NCBI GenBank assembly: GCA_025965815.1
Contig: JAOPWF010000301.1
Coordinates: forward strand, 1-10,203
Direction of reading: 5' to 3'
From: Mycobacterium sp.
GTDB taxonomy: Bacteria; Actinomycetota; Actinomycetes; Mycobacteriales; Mycobacteriaceae
Length of the DNA stretch: 10,203 nt
The notes under the pieces were generated by a model. That model was not told the origin of the DNA, did not search any database, and saw nothing but the letters and a program-made list of their open reading frames with translations. Positions 8,578 to 10,203 of this stretch are shown here, in pieces (the stretch's first letter is position 1; every line of letters begins with the position of its first letter). The position numbers were made by a program, and so were the translations under genes.

Positions 8578-9434
8578 CCGACGAGGGGGGCGGCGCGGAG
8601 CTGGGTCTGACGGGCCGGCCGCCGCGGACGGTCCCGGAGCCGCAACCGAAGAACGTGCACGGCCCCGCCAAGGTCATCGCGATGTGCAACCAGAAGGGCG
8701 GCGTCGGCAAGACCACCTCGACGATCAACCTCGGCGCCAGCCTCGCGGAGTTCGGCCGCCGGGTGCTGTTGGTGGACCTCGACCCGCAGGGCGCGTTGTC
8801 AGCGGGGTTGGGAGTACCGCACTACGAACTGGCGCACACCGTGCACAACCTTCTTGTGGACCCGCGGGTGTCGATCGACGAGGTGCTGATCCACACCCGG
8901 GTCAAGGGTCTGGACCTGGTGCCGAGCAACATCGATCTGGCCGCCGCGGAGATCCAGCTGGTCAACGAGGTGGGTCGGGAGCAGTCGCTGGCCCGAGCGC
9001 TGCATCCGGTGCTGGACCGCTATGACTACGTGCTGATCGACTGCCAGCCGTCGCTGGGTCTGCTGACGGTGAACGGGCTGGCCTGTTCGGACGGTGTCAT
9101 CATCCCCACCGAGTGTGAGTACTTCTCGCTGCGCGGGCTGGCGCTGCTCAGCGACACCGTCGACAAGGTGCACGATCGGCTGAATCCCCGCCTGAGCATC
9201 AGCGGCATCCTGATCACCCGTTTCGACACCCGCACGGTGAATGCCCGCGAGGTGATGGCCCGAGTGATCGAGCGGTTCGGCGATCTGGTGTTCGACACCG
9301 TCATCACCCGTACCGTGCGTTTCCCGGAGACCAGTGTTGCCGGCGAGCCGATCACCACGTGGGCGCCGAAGTCCGGCGGCGCCGAGGCCTACCGGTCGCT
9401 GGCCCGGGAGGTCATCGACCGGTTCGGCGCGTGA
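8574..9434 (+). CDS. parA: ParA/Soj-family ATPase linked to scpA (Rv1708, PldP-like)
   Basis: This is a ParA/MinD-type ATPase of the scpA-linked class, distinct from the oriC-linked ParA; the Corynebacterium gene at this position was named pldP for a ParA-like division protein. The 286-residue product has a Gly/Pro-rich, probably disordered tail (1-30, with LTGRPPRTVPEPQP). The ATPase then shows the deviant Walker A KGGVGKTT (41-48) with both lysines, the switch motif LLVDLDPQGALSAG (from 65) and Walker B YVLIDCQPSLGLL. The GTG at 8574 is preferred over a TTG at 8550 because it overlaps the stop of a putative leader ORF and begins nearer the conserved part; neither has a good ribosome site. 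M. tuberculosis Rv1708 is longer (about 318) at the N terminus, so the start is uncertain. Its stop overlaps scpA by GTGA, tying it to chromosome segregation. Confidence 0.92.
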   Translation: MTDEGGGAELGLTGRPPRTVPEPQPKNVHGPAKVIAMCNQKGGVGKTTSTINLGASLAEFGRRVLLVDLDPQGALSAGLGVPHYELAHTVHNLLVDPRVSIDEVLIHTRVKGLDLVPSNIDLAAAEIQLVNEVGREQSLARALHPVLDRYDYVLIDCQPSLGLLTVNGLACSDGVIIPTECEYFSLRGLALLSDTVDKVHDRLNPRLSISGILITRFDTRTVNAREVMARVIERFGDLVFDTVITRTVRFPETSVAGEPITTWAPKSGGAEAYRSLAREVIDRFGA

Positions 9435-10203
9435 GTCCGGAGGCATCGCCGGAGGAGTCCCCACGGGCAGGTTTCCAGGTCCGGCTGAGCAATTTCGAGG
9501 GGCCGTTCGACCTGCTGCTCCAGTTGATATTCGCGCACCGGCTCGATGTCACCGAGGTGGCGTTACACCAGGTCACTGACGATTTCATCGCCTACACCAA
9601 GGAGATCGGCAGCCAGCTGGGGCTCGACGAGACGACGGCGTTTCTGGTGATCGCGGCGACATTGCTTGATCTGAAGGCCGCTCGGCTGCTGCCGGCCGGT
9701 CAGGTCGAGGATGCCGAGGATCTGGCCCTGTTGGAGGTCCGCGACCTGCTGTTCGCCCGGCTGCTGCAGTACCGCGCCTTCAAGCACGTGGCAGAGATGT
9801 TTGCGGAGTTGGAGGCCGCGGCGCTGCGCAGCTATCCCCGGGCGGTGTCGTTGGAGGACCGGTTCGCCGAGTTGTTGCCGGAGGTGATGCTGGGCGTCGA
9901 CGCCGACAGGTTCGCCCAGATCGCGGCGACCGCGTTCACCCCCCGACCGGTGCCGACGGTGGGCACCGAGCATCTGCACCAGGTATTGGTGTCGGTGCCG
10001 GAGCAGGCCGCGCAATTGCTGGCGGAGCTGCAACGTCGCGGAACGGGGCAGTGGGCGTCGTTTTCCGAATTAGTGGCCGATTGCGTGGCGCCGATCGAGA
10101 TCGTCGGGCGGTTTCTGGCGCTGCTCGAACTGTTTCGAGCGCGGGCGGTAGCATTTGACCAATCAGAACCGCTTGGTGTGCTCCAGGTTTCGTGGACCGG
10201 AGA
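9431..10203 (+). CDS. scpA: Segregation and condensation protein A (kleisin), 3' end outside window
   Basis: ScpA is the kleisin that bridges the SMC ATPase heads and, with ScpB, forms the bacterial condensin that organises and separates chromosomes. The frame starts at GTG 9431 and is open to the end of the window, giving 257 residues of about 280. A poorly conserved acidic tail (about 1-15) precedes the hallmark N-terminal motif FQVRLSNFEGPFDLLLQLI, then VTDDFIAYTKE and LVIAATLLDLKAARLLP, the helices that contact the SMC neck. A variable middle linker (about 150-185) leads to the C-terminal winged-helix domain, of which SFSELVADCV and IVGRFLALLELFRARAVAFDQ are visible. The start overlaps the parA stop in GTGA, so the two are translationally coupled. 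scpB would be expected next. Confidence 0.95.
   Translation, partial: MSPEASPEESPRAGFQVRLSNFEGPFDLLLQLIFAHRLDVTEVALHQVTDDFIAYTKEIGSQLGLDETTAFLVIAATLLDLKAARLLPAGQVEDAEDLALLEVRDLLFARLLQYRAFKHVAEMFAELEAAALRSYPRAVSLEDRFAELLPEVMLGVDADRFAQIAATAFTPRPVPTVGTEHLHQVLVSVPEQAAQLLAELQRRGTGQWASFSELVADCVAPIEIVGRFLALLELFRARAVAFDQSEPLGVLQVSWTG

Overview
The window is high-GC actinobacterial DNA. Its gene order matches the conserved mycobacterial block that M. tuberculosis carries as Rv1696 to Rv1709: recN, steA, mctB/steB, pyrG, an ADP-ribose Nudix hydrolase, xerD, a COMT-like O-methyltransferase, a ParA-like ATPase and scpA. The proteins resemble the M. tuberculosis ones closely, but the xerD to parA interval differs and holds a flavin-monooxygenase relic. 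I infer a Mycobacterium or Mycolicibacterium (non-tuberculous) chromosome. This rests on recalled family sequences and gene order, not on a search.

Layout. Positions 1-1484 are the 3' part of recN, which ends in a GC-rich hairpin spanning its stop codon. A good sigma70-type promoter follows, with a perfect palindrome in its spacer, and drives steA (1578-2762) and mctB/steB (2772-3713). A second perfect hairpin (3725-3742) separates these from pyrG (about 3857-5632), the Nudix hydrolase (5625-6251) and xerD (6248-7195). Those three genes overlap by 8 and 4 bases and so probably form one translationally coupled operon. Positions 7206-7668 hold a decayed flavin-dependent monooxygenase with a broken Rossmann motif and internal deletions. 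A convergent O-methyltransferase (8432-7680, minus strand) follows. From the divergent 8433-8573 spacer, a putative leaderless 15-codon ORF (8530-8577) overlaps the parA start by GTGA. parA (8574-9434) in turn overlaps scpA (9431 to beyond the window end) by GTGA.

How the genes fit together. The block mixes chromosome maintenance (RecN repair, XerD dimer resolution, ParA-like ATPase, ScpA kleisin of the SMC complex), cell separation and envelope functions (SteA, SteB/MctB) and nucleotide metabolism (CTP synthase, ADP-ribose hydrolase). All intact genes look full length and well conserved. I see no CRISPR array, insertion sequence, tRNA or rRNA, and nothing that amounts to a new multi-gene system. 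The most interesting items are small: the operator-like palindrome in the steA promoter, the coupled leader ORF before parA, and the monooxygenase relic.
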